This document shows, in pieces, positions 33,641-42,586 of a stretch of 64,000 bases of DNA. The notes below the pieces were generated by a model. The model was not told the DNA's origin, did no database searches, and saw only the letters and a list, made by a program, of their open reading frames with translations. Made by a program: the position numbers and the translations under genes. How positions within the stretch are numbered: position 1 is the stretch's first letter; each line of letters begins with the position of its first letter. Source of the DNA: Collinsella aerofaciens ATCC 25986 (GTDB taxonomy: Bacteria > Actinomycetota > Coriobacteriia > Coriobacteriales > Coriobacteriaceae); NCBI RefSeq assembly GCF_010509075.1, contig NZ_CP048433.1, forward strand, positions 2,232,001-2,296,000, given 5' to 3'.

Positions 33641-34642
33641 TTAGAAGCCGCTCACGATGTCGCGCGCCCAGGAGCCGCTCTTCACGAGGGCCAGGATGAG
33701 CAGCACGCACATGGCCAGGTACTGCAGCGCGTAGGTGAGCCCGTTTGCGACCGCGTCGGCCGGGGTGCCCGTCCCGGGGTTCGCCCCGGTGAGCCCGCCG
33801 AGCACGAGCGGGAACGATATGAGCAGAACGAGGATGATGACGCCGGCGATGCAGACCGCCCCGAAGCTCTTCAGGTAGCCGAGGCCTATCTGGCGCGTGG
33901 CGTCCATGCCGAGGAACGCCAGCGGGATCGGGGCGAACGCGGCCATGATGTAGAGCTGGAGCGCGCGGGCCCAGCAGACCACGAGGGCGATGACGTAGGC
34001 TGCCAGCACCACGACCCAGCTGATGAGGCTCACGACGAGCATGGCGATGAGCGACGGGATGTCGTCGTCGGTGGTGACGACTGACACCTCGGGCAGGTCG
34101 AGCGCGCCACCGGCGCCGAAGAGCGCCTCGACTCGGTCGATGGCGAGCCCGCAGACCTCGTAGATCGACGCCATCAGGTCGAAGCTGTTCTGTATGAGGA
34201 ACAGGAACACGGCGAAGAACACGAGGAGGAAGACGACCTCCTTGACGCCGGGGAGGCTCTGGCTGCCGTCCATGCGCTGGGAGATCTCGATGAGCTTCAG
34301 GGTGAAGACCAGGCCGAGCACCCCGCACCCGATCGGCAGGATGGCCACCTGCCACACGCCGCGGGCGACGTCGTGCATGGTCAGGTCGCTCGAGCTCGTG
34401 AGCATGTGCGCGAAGTCGGCCGAGAGGATCCCGTTCGCGCCGATCGACCCGAGCACGCCCGTCTGCGCCTTGAACATCCAGTTGCAGCAGTCGCGCAGAA
34501 GGCCGCACAGCCACTCGTTGACGTCCCCGGCGATGTCGGCGTATGCCGGCTGCGCTGGGACGAGCAGGAGCGCGCAGAGGGCGAAGGCGGTCGCGGCGGA
34601 GATGGCGAAGACCCTTCGGCGTCGCGATTCAAGCGCCCGCAC
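33641..34642 (-). CDS. VirB6/TrbL-like integral membrane channel protein
   Basis: A 333-residue protein of the type IV secretion inner-membrane channel. A signal-like segment (about 10-33, ending PAYA) is followed by six or more membrane spans, including VVFLLVFFAVFLFLIQ and SWVVVLAAYVIALVVCW, and by the TrbL-like motif YIMAAFAPIPLAFLG. The GTG start at 34642 lies 2 bp after the stop of the previous gene, with GGAGG upstream. It is homologous in position to the polytopic protein of Tn1549 and CTn elements. Confidence 0.85.
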   Translation of the reverse strand: MRALESRRRRVFAISAATAFALCALLLVPAQPAYADIAGDVNEWLCGLLRDCCNWMFKAQTGVLGSIGANGILSADFAHMLTSSSDLTMHDVARGVWQVAILPIGCGVLGLVFTLKLIEISQRMDGSQSLPGVKEVVFLLVFFAVFLFLIQNSFDLMASIYEVCGLAIDRVEALFGAGGALDLPEVSVVTTDDDIPSLIAMLVVSLISWVVVLAAYVIALVVCWARALQLYIMAAFAPIPLAFLGMDATRQIGLGYLKSFGAVCIAGVIILVLLISFPLVLGGLTGANPGTGTPADAVANGLTYALQYLAMCVLLILALVKSGSWARDIVSGF

Positions 34643-34644
34643 GG

Positions 34645-35364
34645 CTACATCGCCTCCAGCGAGCCGCCGCGCGAGACCACGGTGACCACCGTCGAGGCGG
34701 GGTCGTCGAGCGTGAAGGTCGTCGACGCGACGTTCCCGGCGTAGTCGAGCCACACCTCCTTGTCCCAGGTGGCTCCCGTCGCCTGCGGGGACACCTTCGC
34801 CGCCTTCCCGGCGACGGCCTCCTCGATGGAGGCGGCGTCTGCGCCCAGCGCCTCGGAGAGGCGGTCGTCGGTGCCGGTCACGGAGAACGCTCCGTCTTGC
34901 GCCTTCTGGGGCGCGTAGGCCTGCGCCAGGAGGTCGCAGGCCAGGGTGCGGTTGTCCCCGTCGCCCGAGACCTGGATGAGCGACAGGCCTCCCGCCTTGT
35001 CGCCGGTTCCCTTGACGTCGATGGGCACGCTGAGCACGCCGCCGGCCTCGGAGGGCTCCTCGGCGGAGAAGAACCAGGCGCGCTCGGTGCCGCCTGAGCT
35101 CTCCACCATGGCGCCCTCGACGATCCGCAGCGTGGCGGTCGGGTCGTCGGCGCCCGTCCACGCGGTGTTCCAGAGCGCCTCGGCGCCCGAGGCGGCCTTC
35201 CCGGTTGCCGCGTCGGCGCCTGCAGCCGCGGGCTGCTCTTGCTCCTGGGGACTATCCTGCGCGCCTTCCTGCGGGGCGATGGCGCAGCGCGCCGCGCCCG
35301 CGCCGAGCGCCACGACGAGCGCGCCTGCCGCGACGGCGGCCATGACCCTTGACTTTCCCTGCAT
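34645..35364 (-). CDS. Secreted hypothetical protein of the transfer operon
   Basis: A 239-residue protein with an N-terminal signal (VMAAVAAGALVVALGAGA) and then CAIAPQ. The cysteine could be a lipobox, but AAR-C is a poor match. A Gln/Ala/Glu-rich linker follows, then a beta-rich domain ending RGGSLEAM. It sits between the cell wall hydrolase and the VirB6-like gene, where Gram-positive systems have TcpC/VirB8-like proteins. The link to VirB8 is not visible by eye. Confidence 0.65.
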   Translation of the reverse strand: MQGKSRVMAAVAAGALVVALGAGAARCAIAPQEGAQDSPQEQEQPAAAGADAATGKAASGAEALWNTAWTGADDPTATLRIVEGAMVESSGGTERAWFFSAEEPSEAGGVLSVPIDVKGTGDKAGGLSLIQVSGDGDNRTLACDLLAQAYAPQKAQDGAFSVTGTDDRLSEALGADAASIEEAVAGKAAKVSPQATGATWDKEVWLDYAGNVASTTFTLDDPASTVVTVVSRGGSLEAM

Positions 35365-35373
35365 TGGTTTCTC

Positions 35374-36975
35374 CTATCTCGCGGTGAGCGCGCAGCTGAA
35401 GCTGCCGATGCCGCTCGCTATGCGGCACACGTCGCCCGTTCGCGGCTCGTGTATGTACCTGTCGTCGCCGATGTAGATGGCCACGTGGCCCGAGCGGTAG
35501 AGGATGTCGCCGGGCTTCGCCTCCGAGAGCGGTATGCGCCTGAGCTCCTCGTACTGGGAACCCGTGTAGTGGCTTATGCGGATGCCCGCCTGCGCGTAGC
35601 AGTACTGCGTGAGCCCGCTGCAGTCGAGCGCCTTGCCGGGGGTCGAGCCTCCCCACACGTAGGGCACGCCGAGCTGGCTGTACGCCGCCTCGACGATCGC
35701 GTTCCCGTTCGCGGCCGGGTCCTTCAGGTCCTCGACCGTCATGGAGTCGAGCCGGTAGAGGCCCCATTGCGCCATGATCGACTTCAGGGACTCGACGTAG
35801 GACGAGTCGGTCGCCCAGCCGGCGTCCTTGAGCCCCTCGGCCATCCTGTCCGAGTCGTGCCTCTCGATCGCCTCGCGGATGAGGGCGTTGCCCGAGTAGC
35901 GCTCCGCCTGCAGGAAGACCCTGCTGCGGAAGCGGATGCACTCGGCGTCGCCGGTGAAGCGGATGAAGCTCGCCGTGATCTGGGTGTGCTCGCCGGGCAC
36001 GTACTCCTCGCTGGTGGCCCAGTTCGCCTTGCCGGCCACCTCGGGGCAGCCCGCGTAGCCCGACCACCACTTCATGCCGAAGAGGTTGTGGTCGCGCTCT
36101 GCGAGCCGGCTCATGCGGTCGCCCTGGCCGGACTCCTGGATGATCTGCGCGATGGTGCAGCCCGCCGGGTGCCCGTACTCCTCCTGGCACTCGAGCGCCG
36201 CCTCGACCATCTCGTAGGTGATGTAGGGCGGCAGCCCCTCGAGGCCCTGCTTGGAGGCTGCGTCGTCCCAGAAGCCGAACAGCGCGCTCAGCAGCTGCGC
36301 GACGGCGAGCGCGCACGCGACGAAGGCCACGATGCCGGCCACCGCCCCGAGCAGGGCGGGCGCCGCGCCCGAGACCGCGCCCGCGATCGCGGAGGCGGCG
36401 CCCTTCGACCCCGCGGCGCGGGCCGCCTCGCCCGACGCCTGCGCCGCCGCCTGGGCCGCCTGGTGCTTGGCCGGGGCGGTCGCGCCGGCTGCCTCGGGGC
36501 CGCGCGCGCCTCCCTTTGGGGCGCCGAGGGCGGTCGCCGCCTTGCGGCTGCCCCGGGCGGCTTTCTTCGCCTTCCTCTGCCGCAGCCTTCCCGCGGCCTT
36601 CTTGGACGCGCGCCCCGCGTCGTACATGCCCGAGGCGCCCTCGAGCTCCTCCGAGTCGTCGAGCTGGGAGACGGCCTCCCGGGCGATCGCCAGCTTCGCC
36701 GCATCGACGCGCGAGCGCATCGCGGCCGCCGCGCGCCGGTCGCCGGCTGGTTGGGACAATTTGTCCCCGAGCCCGCCTTCCGGCGCGTCGGGCCTGGAAG
36801 GGCGCCCCTTCGCCGTTGCGGCGGGGCCTCCCGCCTCGTCGAGCGGGCCGGCACCCTCCGAGACGTTTCCCAGGGCGTCGCGCTCGGTCTCCGCGACGTC
36901 GCCCGCGGTGAGCACGTCGCGGCGCTGCGCCCCGACCACCTCGAGCATCCCGCCGCCCTCGCTCGGGCCGGCCAT
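35374..36975 (-). CDS. Bifunctional cell wall hydrolase (GH73-like and NlpC/P60)
   Basis: A 533-residue protein that locally opens peptidoglycan for the secretion channel. Residues 1-200 are a charged, Ala-rich cytoplasmic or linker part. A membrane span is near 225 (LLGAVAGIVAFVACALAVAQ). A glucosaminidase-like domain follows (IIQESGQGDRMSRLAERDHN, with the catalytic glutamate). The C-terminal NlpC/P60 domain has the cysteine in ALDCSGLTQYCYAQ and the histidine in SGHVAIYIG. ATG 36975 follows GGAGGAATAGGA; a start at 37047 adds unrelated residues. Overlaps the virB4 neighbourhood by 2 bp spacing. Confidence 0.9.
   Translation of the reverse strand: MAGPSEGGGMLEVVGAQRRDVLTAGDVAETERDALGNVSEGAGPLDEAGGPAATAKGRPSRPDAPEGGLGDKLSQPAGDRRAAAAMRSRVDAAKLAIAREAVSQLDDSEELEGASGMYDAGRASKKAAGRLRQRKAKKAARGSRKAATALGAPKGGARGPEAAGATAPAKHQAAQAAAQASGEAARAAGSKGAASAIAGAVSGAAPALLGAVAGIVAFVACALAVAQLLSALFGFWDDAASKQGLEGLPPYITYEMVEAALECQEEYGHPAGCTIAQIIQESGQGDRMSRLAERDHNLFGMKWWSGYAGCPEVAGKANWATSEEYVPGEHTQITASFIRFTGDAECIRFRSRVFLQAERYSGNALIREAIERHDSDRMAEGLKDAGWATDSSYVESLKSIMAQWGLYRLDSMTVEDLKDPAANGNAIVEAAYSQLGVPYVWGGSTPGKALDCSGLTQYCYAQAGIRISHYTGSQYEELRRIPLSEAKPGDILYRSGHVAIYIGDDRYIHEPRTGDVCRIASGIGSFSCALTAR
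36753..36767. repeat. Dispersed palindrome GGGACAA-T-TTGTCCC, copy 2
   Basis: Inside the hydrolase gene, encoding GDKLS with AAA TTG. Same orientation and sequence as copies 1 and 3. Confidence 0.75.
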
Positions 36976-36977
36976 TC

Positions 36978-39455
36978 CTATTCCTCCGCCTCTCGCGCCG
37001 CCCGGCGCATCTCGCGCTCGGCGACCTCGGAGGGCTTGGTGTTCCACAGGTCGTAGAGCGGGCCTTTAGGGAAGTCGTCGGTGATGGGCACGCGGATCCC
37101 GGCGCTGATGAGCAGGCCCTCGCCGGGCTTGACGGCGTCGCCGATGTAGCCGCGCTCCGTGGCGGAGAGCTGGAGCATCTCCGCCCATGCGTCGAGGTCG
37201 GCGGTGGACTGCTTGTGCAGCAGGAAGAACTCGGAGTTGAGCACCATGTCGCGGGCCTCGGCGTTGGCCAGCATGTGGCTCGTGTTCTGGCTGATGCCGG
37301 TGCAGATGAGGCCGAACTTGCGCCCCTCGCGCCACAGGCGGGCGAAGTACTCGACCACCGTCGGGTGCGCGAAGAGGCTCTGCACCTCGTCGATGTAGAG
37401 CCAGGTGTAGTTGGGGCGCGGCGGCGTGACCATCACGCGGTTGCGCACCATCTCGAGCGCCGTGATCATGCCGAACACGCGCATGTTCTGGCCGAGGCCG
37501 TGCATGTCGATGTTGGTGATGCGGTTGTCGAGCGCCACGTTGCTCTGGCCGTTGAAGAAGGAGAACGCGCCCTTCACGTAGCGCTCGTAGCGCAGCGCGA
37601 TGTCGGCGGCCTCGGGCTCGGGCTGCGCGAGCAGCGCCGCGTGGAAGTCGCCGAGCGTGGGCAGGCGGCCGTGCTTCGCGCATTCCCGGTACGCCTCGCC
37701 GACGCAGCGGGCGATGATCGAGCGGTCGCGCTCCGGCAGGCCCTCGCGGCCCTCGGCCATGAGCGCGCTCGAGAGCGCGAGCACCGCGTCGGTCTTGTAC
37801 GCGAGCTTGGCGGCGTCGGCGCGGTCCGCGACGTCGGCGGTGTCGAGGGGGTTGAGCACCGCCGAGCATCCCGGGGCGAGCTCGACGTTCGCGCCGCCGA
37901 GCGCGCCGACGAGGTTGCCGTACTCGCCGGCCGGGTCGAAGATCACGACCTCGTCCTCGGGGTGCGCGAGCACGGTGTTGGTTATCTCGCGCTTCACCGA
38001 GAAGCTCTTGCCCGAGCCGGGCTTGCCGCACACGAAGCCCATGGGGCTCGCCAGGCGCTTGCGGTCGCACAGCACCAGGTTCCCGCTCTCCTTTGACTGC
38101 CCGTAGTAGCCTCCGCCCGCCTCGTCGAGGCTCTGGCTCGCGAAGGGCATCTGCATGGCCACCTGCCCCGTGGTGAGGTAGCGGCTCACGGTGACGTGGT
38201 TGTCCCCGAGCGGGAGCACCGAGTTGAGAGCCTGGCGCTGCCGGAAGTGGAGCGGCTCGAGGCCGATCGTGCAGCCCTGCGCGACGCTCGTCACCTGCTG
38301 GACGCGGCGGTCGAGCTCCTCGAGGCTTTCGGCCCAGGTGTAGACGAGGCCCGTGTAGACGAACAGGCGCTCGGACTTGTTGCGCAGGAAGTCGAGCAGC
38401 TCCTCGGCCTCCTCCTTCGAGAAGCGCAGCTCGGGCGGCAGGATCTGGTAGTCGTAGCCCTTCTTCACGGCGCTCATCTGCTCGTCGATGATCTCCTTGT
38501 CCATCCAGTCGATCTGGCGCTTCACGAGCGCGAGCGCCTCGCTCTGCGCGATGGGCTGCACGTGCAGCGTCACGCTGAGCGGCAGCGGCAGGTCGATGAT
38601 GGAGGCGAGGTAGGTCTCCTCGATGACCGACCCGAAGCTGCGCACCGCGAGCACCGCGCCGTAGCGCCCGTCGCTGCGGAAGCAGTCGGACCTGCCCTCG
38701 GGCTTGAAGTCGAGCGTGGAGGGCATGACGAAGTCCTTCGTGCGCGCGCCCGACGTCGGGGACAATTTGTCCCAGGAGAACTCGAAGCGCGACCCCGGGC
38801 GCAGCTGCCCCTGCAAGAGCTCGAGCCTCTCGGCGCCGTCGAGGGCGCGCGACGAGCAGCGTATGCGCGCGAGCGTCTGCTCCACGTCGCCCCGGATGCG
38901 CGCGAGCTTGGGCACCGCGGCGTCGACGTCGTCGGCGCCCACGGCGTAGGTCAGGTAGCGGTGGCGCACGAGGTTCGAGACGCCCTCGCGCATCTTGTCG
39001 TTGAGGATGCGGTTGTACTCTTCGGCGAGCCCGGCGGTGGCGCGCTCCCCGGGCTCGAAGAAGACCTTGCGGCCTACCTCGTCTGCGGGGATGGGCGCGT
39101 TCACGACCTGGAGCTGCACGTGGGAGTCCGCCGGGAAGTAGTTGAACAGCGAGCTCATCACGGTGAAGGCCGTCTCGCGCGCCTCCTTGCGCGCGGACTG
39201 GTAGCTGATGTCGGAGAACTCGAGCGTCTGGCTGAACACCCCTGGCATCACCTGGGCGATGCCGTCCCTGTACATGGCGTCGTAGCCGACGTAGGCGGCC
39301 ATCTCGCGCGAGCGGTCGCGCTCTCGGCGGCGCCTCTGGCGCTCGGCCTCCGCGCCCTTCGAGGCGTCCTTGCGCCCGCCCGTGCCGCCGAGGAGCAGCC
39401 CGAGGGTGCTCGGGCGCTTCGGCCTATTCTCCTTGTTGGTTCTTGCTCGGCTCAT
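36978..39455 (-). CDS. virB4: VirB4/TraE-type conjugation ATPase
   Basis: The main ATPase that powers the type IV secretion channel, 825 residues. The Walker A motif is CGKPGSGKSFSVKRE, the Walker B LYIDEVQSLF, and the further conserved RNRVMVTPPRP and QNTSHMLANAEARD follow as in TrsE/TcpF. The N-terminal 60 residues are basic. ATG 39455 is chosen because AAAGGAGC precedes it and MSRARTNKENRPKRP is a natural start; the frame is open for 250 bp more but overlaps PrgI. It overlaps prgI by 32 bp. Confidence 0.94.
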   Translation of the reverse strand: MSRARTNKENRPKRPSTLGLLLGGTGGRKDASKGAEAERQRRRRERDRSREMAAYVGYDAMYRDGIAQVMPGVFSQTLEFSDISYQSARKEARETAFTVMSSLFNYFPADSHVQLQVVNAPIPADEVGRKVFFEPGERATAGLAEEYNRILNDKMREGVSNLVRHRYLTYAVGADDVDAAVPKLARIRGDVEQTLARIRCSSRALDGAERLELLQGQLRPGSRFEFSWDKLSPTSGARTKDFVMPSTLDFKPEGRSDCFRSDGRYGAVLAVRSFGSVIEETYLASIIDLPLPLSVTLHVQPIAQSEALALVKRQIDWMDKEIIDEQMSAVKKGYDYQILPPELRFSKEEAEELLDFLRNKSERLFVYTGLVYTWAESLEELDRRVQQVTSVAQGCTIGLEPLHFRQRQALNSVLPLGDNHVTVSRYLTTGQVAMQMPFASQSLDEAGGGYYGQSKESGNLVLCDRKRLASPMGFVCGKPGSGKSFSVKREITNTVLAHPEDEVVIFDPAGEYGNLVGALGGANVELAPGCSAVLNPLDTADVADRADAAKLAYKTDAVLALSSALMAEGREGLPERDRSIIARCVGEAYRECAKHGRLPTLGDFHAALLAQPEPEAADIALRYERYVKGAFSFFNGQSNVALDNRITNIDMHGLGQNMRVFGMITALEMVRNRVMVTPPRPNYTWLYIDEVQSLFAHPTVVEYFARLWREGRKFGLICTGISQNTSHMLANAEARDMVLNSEFFLLHKQSTADLDAWAEMLQLSATERGYIGDAVKPGEGLLISAGIRVPITDDFPKGPLYDLWNTKPSEVAEREMRRAAREAEE
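38759..38773. repeat. Dispersed palindrome GGGACAA-T-TTGTCCC, copy 3
   Basis: Inside virB4, encoding WDKLS with AAA TTG. Same orientation and sequence as copies 1 and 2. Confidence 0.75.
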
Positions 39456-39849
39456 AGAGCTCGGCTCCTTTCTTCCTGGCCCTGCGCCTCGCGCGCCGCC
39501 CCGGGCGGCCCGGGCGCGGCGAGCCCTCGGGGAGGCTCCCGGCGAGGCAGGGCTCGTACGCGAGCAGCTGCGGGGAGAGCTCGTGGGCCGCCAGGAGCGG
39601 CAGCAGCTCCTCGGCGCGCATGCCGAAGGGCCGCCAGAACCCGGCGAGCCAGAACGGCATGCTGCAGAGCATGATCGGGAAGGCCGCGTCCGCGACGTCG
39701 GCGTGCAGGCCAAGGTGGACGAAGGCCGCCGCCCCGACGGCGCTGCCGAAGCCGAGCGACACGCAGACGAGCGTGCGCAGGCTCATCTTCCCGACGATCT
39801 TCTCCTCGTACTCGCCGATGTCCTTCTGCACCGGTATCCGTAGCGCCAT
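39424..39849 (-). CDS. prgI: PrgI-family membrane protein
   Basis: A 141-residue VirB3-like protein of Gram-positive type IV secretion. After MALRIPVQKDIGEYEEKIVG it has two membrane spans (about 25-45 and 50-68), a soluble middle, and a very basic C-terminus (RPGRPGRRARRRARKK). The start matches the PrgI family pattern of a cytoplasmic lead of about 20 residues. It overlaps virB4 and follows the pilin-like gene by 12 bp. Confidence 0.88.
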   Translation of the reverse strand: MALRIPVQKDIGEYEEKIVGKMSLRTLVCVSLGFGSAVGAAAFVHLGLHADVADAAFPIMLCSMPFWLAGFWRPFGMRAEELLPLLAAHELSPQLLAYEPCLAGSLPEGSPRPGRPGRRARRRARKKGAELYEPSKNQQGE

Positions 39850-39861
39850 CCTCGACGCCCC

Positions 39862-40077
39862 CTATGCCGGCAGCCAGGACGTGTCCAGCTGCCCGAAGTA
39901 GACCGACGCGGCGATGATGATCGCGCCGCCGGCGATGGTGGAAATGGCGGTCGCGATCTGCGGGCCGCCCTGCTGCTCCCTGATGGCCAGGCCGAGCGAG
40001 ACCGCTCCCCACACGACCAGGAAGCCGCCGAGGAAGGTCACGCAGCCCGACACGAGCTTGATGACGTTTGCGAGCAT
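39862..40077 (-). CDS. VirB2/Maff2-like small membrane protein
   Basis: A 71-residue protein with two hydrophobic helices (about 10-32 and 40-60) joined by a short polar loop, ending GQLDTSWLPA. Size, topology and place just before prgI fit the Maff2/VirB2-like proteins of Tn1549-type elements, possibly a pilin-like channel subunit. ATG 40077 follows AAAGGAG. Confidence 0.8.
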   Translation of the reverse strand: MLANVIKLVSGCVTFLGGFLVVWGAVSLGLAIREQQGGPQIATAISTIAGGAIIIAASVYFGQLDTSWLPA

Positions 40078-40119
40078 GCTGCTCTCCTTTGCTTTCGGTT
40101 GACGATGTTCCTTGCTGTT

Positions 40120-40140
40120 CCTCCCCCGCGGCGGGGGAGG
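40120..40140. promoter_or_regulatory. Perfect GC hairpin between virD4 and the VirB2-like gene
   Basis: The arms CCTCCCCCGC (40120-40129) and GCGGGGGAGG (40131-40140) are exact. No T-run follows on either side. It may stabilise or process the long transfer mRNA. Confidence 0.5.
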
Positions 40141-40160
40141 CCCGCGCCGTCGCGGCCCCG

Positions 40161-41981
40161 TCACGAGGCGCCGTCCTTCCGCCTGCGGTACTCCGCGAAG
40201 TCGAACGGGCCGCGGCGCGCGGCCTCCTCGAGCAGGCTCGAGCGCGGGTGGCGCTCGAGCCGGTACTTCCGGTCCATGAGCGGCATGCACCCGTTCACGA
40301 GCACGAGCGCGTCCTCGCGCGGCATGCGCGCCACCTCGGCGGGCTGTATGAGGTCGCGCTCGGAGATGCCGCGGTTCACGGTCCGGGTCCAGCCGGCGCC
40401 CCGCGAGTCGCTCTGCGTCTCGCTCGCCACCGTCTGCTTGCCGGCCATCTTGCTGATCTCCTCGTTGGTCTCGTTCGCCTTGCCGCCCAGGTAGAGCAGC
40501 GTGTCGCAGGCGTTCACGATGGTCTCGGCGTTGTTGTCGCCGTAGGTCTCCTTCAGCTGCGAGAGCGACTGGGCGATCATCGAGACGGCGATGTTCCTGC
40601 TGCGGGTGACGGCGATGGTCCGCTCGAAGTCTGGTATGCGCCCGATGTTGGCGAACTCGTCGAAGACGAAGTGCACCGTCGTGGGCAGCGAGCCGCCGTG
40701 CGCCTCGAGCGCCTCGGCGCAAAGCGCGCTCACGGCTGTGTCCATGAGCAGGGCGAACAGGAAGTCGAAGGTCGAGTCGGTGTCGCTCATAGACGCGAAG
40801 AGCGCGACCTTCGCGCCCTCGTCGCCCATGTGGGCGAGGTCGAGCTCGTCTTTGGAGGTGAGGTCGCGCACGGCGCGGATGGAAAGCGGCTTCAGGCGGA
40901 CGTTGCAGCTCGAGAGCATCGACTTCATGGTGTCGCCGGCGGCCACGCGGAACTCGCGGTAGCTCGCGAGCGCGAAGTCGTCGGGGGGCGCGGGCTCGCG
41001 GACCTTGACCCACTCCCAGGCGCCGTCCTCCTCGGAAAAGCCGCGCAGCGACCCGCCGCCCTCTGCCGCCGCGCCGCCGCGCCTGACGTAGCGCTCGCCG
41101 GTCTCCAGCTCGCGGAACACCATGTCGAGCGGGCTCATGTAGCCCGGGTCGTCGCGGGCGTCGGCGAGCGAGAGCAGCGTGAGCAGCCCGTCGAGGTTCC
41201 GGTCGGCGGGCTCGCAGTGCATGACGAGGTAGGCCGTGAGCGCGGTGTAGACCAGGCGCTCGGCCTTCTCCCAGTAGGGGTCGCCCTTGTGGTCGGCCTC
41301 GCCCTCGGTGTTGGCGACGATGCCGCGGGCGAAGCGGATGACTCCCGCCTCGTCGCTTATGTAGGCTATGGGGTTGAAGCGCATGGAGCGCGTGAAGTCG
41401 ATGGTGTCGAACGCGCGGATCTCGTAGCCGAGCTCCGCCAGCGCGCCGCCCATCTCGCGGATGAGCGTGCCCTTCGGGTCGGTCACGAAGAAGCTGGCGT
41501 TGGCCTGCAGGAGGTTCGGCTTGACGTAGTAGCGCGTCTTGCCGGTGCCCGGGCCGCCCACCACGAGCACGTTGTCGTTGGTGTCGGTGGAGAGGTCGAA
41601 CCTGCGGCTCACGAGGCGGATGCGCGCGTTGTCGGTGAGGATGATGTTGTTGTCGGGATCCTTGGCATCGCCGAAGGGCGCGATGTCCTTGCGCGTGGCC
41701 CACCTGGAGCTACCGTGCTCCTCGCCGTCGCGCCGGGCGCCCTTGGATCCCATGGAGCGCGCCCAGGCGACGAGCGCCGCGCACGCGCAGGCGGTCCCCG
41801 CGCACAGGGGAAGCGCCTCCGTTGAGAAGACGTGTCCCGCGCGGAGCGCTGCCGGGATCGCCGCCATGGCGGCCTCCGGGTCGAGGATCGGGTTCGCGCC
41901 CGACGCCGCTATTGCCGCGGCCGCTGCGTCTCCCATGGCGAACGCGGCTGCGGCCAGCGCGGCCGCCGCCTGCCACCTCAT
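40161..41981 (-). CDS. virD4: VirD4/TraG-type coupling protein
   Basis: The conjugative coupling protein, 606 residues, which brings the relaxase-DNA complex to the channel. Two N-terminal hydrophobic segments (about 3-30 and 50-70) anchor it. Walker A is VVGGPGTGKTRYYVKP, Walker B is HFVFDEFANIG, and the conserved SMIAQSLSQLKETYG follows. The ATG overlaps the stop of the PcfB-like gene (ATGA). Length and motifs are complete. Confidence 0.94.
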   Translation of the reverse strand: MRWQAAAALAAAAFAMGDAAAAAIAASGANPILDPEAAMAAIPAALRAGHVFSTEALPLCAGTACACAALVAWARSMGSKGARRDGEEHGSSRWATRKDIAPFGDAKDPDNNIILTDNARIRLVSRRFDLSTDTNDNVLVVGGPGTGKTRYYVKPNLLQANASFFVTDPKGTLIREMGGALAELGYEIRAFDTIDFTRSMRFNPIAYISDEAGVIRFARGIVANTEGEADHKGDPYWEKAERLVYTALTAYLVMHCEPADRNLDGLLTLLSLADARDDPGYMSPLDMVFRELETGERYVRRGGAAAEGGGSLRGFSEEDGAWEWVKVREPAPPDDFALASYREFRVAAGDTMKSMLSSCNVRLKPLSIRAVRDLTSKDELDLAHMGDEGAKVALFASMSDTDSTFDFLFALLMDTAVSALCAEALEAHGGSLPTTVHFVFDEFANIGRIPDFERTIAVTRSRNIAVSMIAQSLSQLKETYGDNNAETIVNACDTLLYLGGKANETNEEISKMAGKQTVASETQSDSRGAGWTRTVNRGISERDLIQPAEVARMPREDALVLVNGCMPLMDRKYRLERHPRSSLLEEAARRGPFDFAEYRRRKDGAS

Positions 41982-42529
41982 CTCTCGGGCCCCTCGATCT
42001 GGCGCGGGCCGCGGTCCCGGCCGATGTCCTGGCTGTGGGCCCTCGACGCCTCGCGCGCACGCTCCGCGCGCTCCGCCAGCCGCTCGGGCTCCTGGCGCCT
42101 CTCGGCGATCTCGGCTAGCCGCTCCCTCGCGCGGTCGGCGGCCTTGCCCGTCTCTTGCTCCAGCTGGCGGAAGGCCTCGTCGACCTCGGGGGCGTCCTCC
42201 ATCTTGAAGAGCAGCCAGTCGCGGCCCTCGCCGGGGATGATGTGGTGCTCGACCGACGCGGCGCGCAGCTTGTCGGAGACGACCTCCTTGATCGTCGCGT
42301 ACTCGGGAAGCCCAGAGAGCTCCTCGAGGCTGAGCTTCGCGTAGGTCGGCACGCCGTCGGCCGCGATGGCCTCGGCGCGCCCGCCGGCGATGGTCCCGCG
42401 GATTCCCGCGAGGCGCTCGGAGAGCTCCCTCGCGCTGCGCGCCATTGCCTCGGCGCCGGCCTCCTGGCCGATCCTCAGCATCCAGTCGAGCAGCTTGCCG
42501 CCCGCCTCGTCCCCGTAGTCGCTCGCCAT
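41978..42529 (-). CDS. pcfB: PcfB-like (DUF3801) transfer protein with shared tail
   Basis: A 183-residue protein directly upstream of virD4 and translationally coupled to it. Residues 1-115 contain the DUF3801-like block with SARELSERLAGIRGTI and DWLLFKMEDAPEVDEAFRQL. In pCF10, PcfB binds the relaxase and presents it to the coupling protein. The C-terminal tail AERAERAREASRAHSQDIGR is shared with two other proteins of this operon. Confidence 0.82.
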   Translation of the reverse strand: MASDYGDEAGGKLLDWMLRIGQEAGAEAMARSARELSERLAGIRGTIAGGRAEAIAADGVPTYAKLSLEELSGLPEYATIKEVVSDKLRAASVEHHIIPGEGRDWLLFKMEDAPEVDEAFRQLEQETGKAADRARERLAEIAERRQEPERLAERAERAREASRAHSQDIGRDRGPRQIEGPER

Positions 42530-42586
42530 CCCGCGCCTCCCTTCCAGTCGAGATGAAAAAGGGGCGCCTTCGCGCCCCGGTCGTCC

